Source: Clostridia bacterium (GTDB lineage Bacteria > Bacillota > Clostridia > Christensenellales > Aristaeellaceae). Taken from it: a stretch of 6,309 nt of DNA. The stretch spans positions 1-6,309 of the forward strand of contig JAFZLE010000030.1 of the NCBI GenBank assembly GCA_017551645.1, read 5' to 3'. The notes beneath the pieces were generated by a model. The model saw nothing but the letters and a program-made list of their open reading frames with translations. It did no database searches and was not told where the DNA came from. This document shows, piece after piece, positions 5,682 to 6,309 of the stretch (positions are counted from its first letter, which is position 1; every line of letters starts with the position of its first letter). The position numbers and the translations under genes were made by a program.

Positions 5682-6309
5682 ATGAAGGATTACTTGGGCG
5701 GATTGAACGGACGCGTGCTCGTGGCGGCGCACAGAGGGCTGGCGTCGGGAAACGTGCCCTGCAATTCCATACCGGGCTACAGGGCGGCGCTCAAAGCCGG
5801 CGCGGACGTGATAGAGCTGGACGTGTCCAGATCCATGGACGGCACGCTGTACTGCTTCCACCCGGGCATGGAAAAACGCTTTACCGGTTCCGACAGGCTG
5901 ATCTCACAGATGCGGGACGCGGAAGTGGATAAACTCAGGCTTCTCAATATGGACGGCGCGGCGACAAGCGAAAAAGTCCCTCTGCTCAAGGACGCGCTTC
6001 TGCTTATGAAGGACAAGTGCCGCGTGAACGTGGACAAATTCTGGGACGATATCCCCGGCATCTCCGCCCTTATAAGAGAGCTGGGCATGAACGACCAGGT
6101 GATCGTAAAAGCGGCGCCGAAAGAGGAAAACCTGCGTCTAGTCAGGCAATACGCCCCTGATATGCCATTTATGCCCGTGCTTTTCGGCGACGGCGGCATC
6201 CATGAAGCGCTGCTCAATGACTACAGTATACGGTATATAGGCGCGGAAGTCATATTTGACAGCGAAAACAGCGAATTCTGCCAGATGGCATACATAGACA
6301 GGCTGCACA
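5682..6309 (+). CDS. Glycerophosphodiester phosphodiesterase family protein (3' end missing)
   Basis: The first 209 residues of a GDPD-family TIM-barrel enzyme are present; the gene runs off the right edge. These enzymes hydrolyse glycerophosphodiesters to glycerol 3-phosphate and an alcohol. Visible active-site elements are AAHRG (His17, Arg18), the metal-binding pair in VIELDV (Glu45, Asp47), SMDGTLYCFH (His60) and VNVDKF (115-120), which replaces the usual N-x-E-x-K strand. Two usual motifs are altered: the E-N-T after the first His reads C27-N28-S29, and the HD of the second His reads H60-P61. No signal peptide, so probably cytoplasmic. ATG 5682 is preceded by GGGAGG with about 5 nt spacing, and an extended -10 promoter lies upstream. 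The substrate may differ from glycerophosphodiesters given the motif changes. Family assignment strong, activity inferred. Confidence 0.88.
   Translation, partial: MKDYLGGLNGRVLVAAHRGLASGNVPCNSIPGYRAALKAGADVIELDVSRSMDGTLYCFHPGMEKRFTGSDRLISQMRDAEVDKLRLLNMDGAATSEKVPLLKDALLLMKDKCRVNVDKFWDDIPGISALIRELGMNDQVIVKAAPKEENLRLVRQYAPDMPFMPVLFGDGGIHEALLNDYSIRYIGAEVIFDSENSEFCQMAYIDRLH

Noticed and set aside
5777..6217. A 146-codon minus-strand frame opposite the phosphodiesterase
   Set aside because: Serine-rich shadow translation; the plus frame carries the GDPD motifs and a good ribosome binding site.

Overview
The window looks like chromosomal DNA of a strictly anaerobic, monoderm bacterium, most likely a gut-type clostridial Bacillota (Christensenellales/Oscillospirales-like). 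That placement is an inference. It rests on an oxygen-sensitive glycyl radical enzyme with its activase, a small secreted SH3-type protein with a Gram-positive style signal peptide, strong AGGAG/GGAGG ribosome binding sites and moderately high GC. I see no transposase, phage gene, CRISPR array, tRNA or rRNA.

Layout. Positions 1-485 hold no sizeable gene. They contain two back-to-back promoters: a leftward one at 292-321, leading to a well-positioned 29-codon small ORF (146-235, minus), and a rightward one at 376-403, leading to an SGNH/GDSL hydrolase (486-1565, plus). A pair of identical 9-bp direct repeats 21 bp apart lies at the left edge. A hairpin-rich gap (1566-1652) separates the hydrolase from a convergent two-gene minus-strand operon. 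That operon is a 714-residue glycyl radical enzyme (2560-4704) followed after 4 nt by its radical-SAM activase (1653-2555). Upstream of it lie a 118-nt leader with possible alternative pairings around the start codon and a strong minus-strand terminator hairpin (4823-4848). Next is a minus-strand gene for a secreted two-repeat SH3 protein (4916-5389). A divergent intergenic region (5390-5681) follows, with an extended -10 promoter and a palindrome. The last gene is a glycerophosphodiester phosphodiesterase family protein (5682 onward, plus), cut by the right edge.

How the genes work together. The one firm functional unit is the activase and glycyl radical enzyme pair. The activase uses SAM and an Fe-S cluster to install a radical on Gly690, which then generates a thiyl radical on Cys375. 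The substrate cannot be assigned. The active-site segment S-T-C-V-E-I-T differs from the pyruvate formate-lyase Cys-Cys type and from the G-C-V-E-P type of diol dehydratases and choline lyase, and no microcompartment, transporter or aldehyde-processing gene is adjacent. The other genes look like independent units. The points most worth a second look are the unassigned glycyl radical enzyme with its possibly switch-like leader, and the promoter-RBS-sORF unit with spaced direct repeats at the left end.
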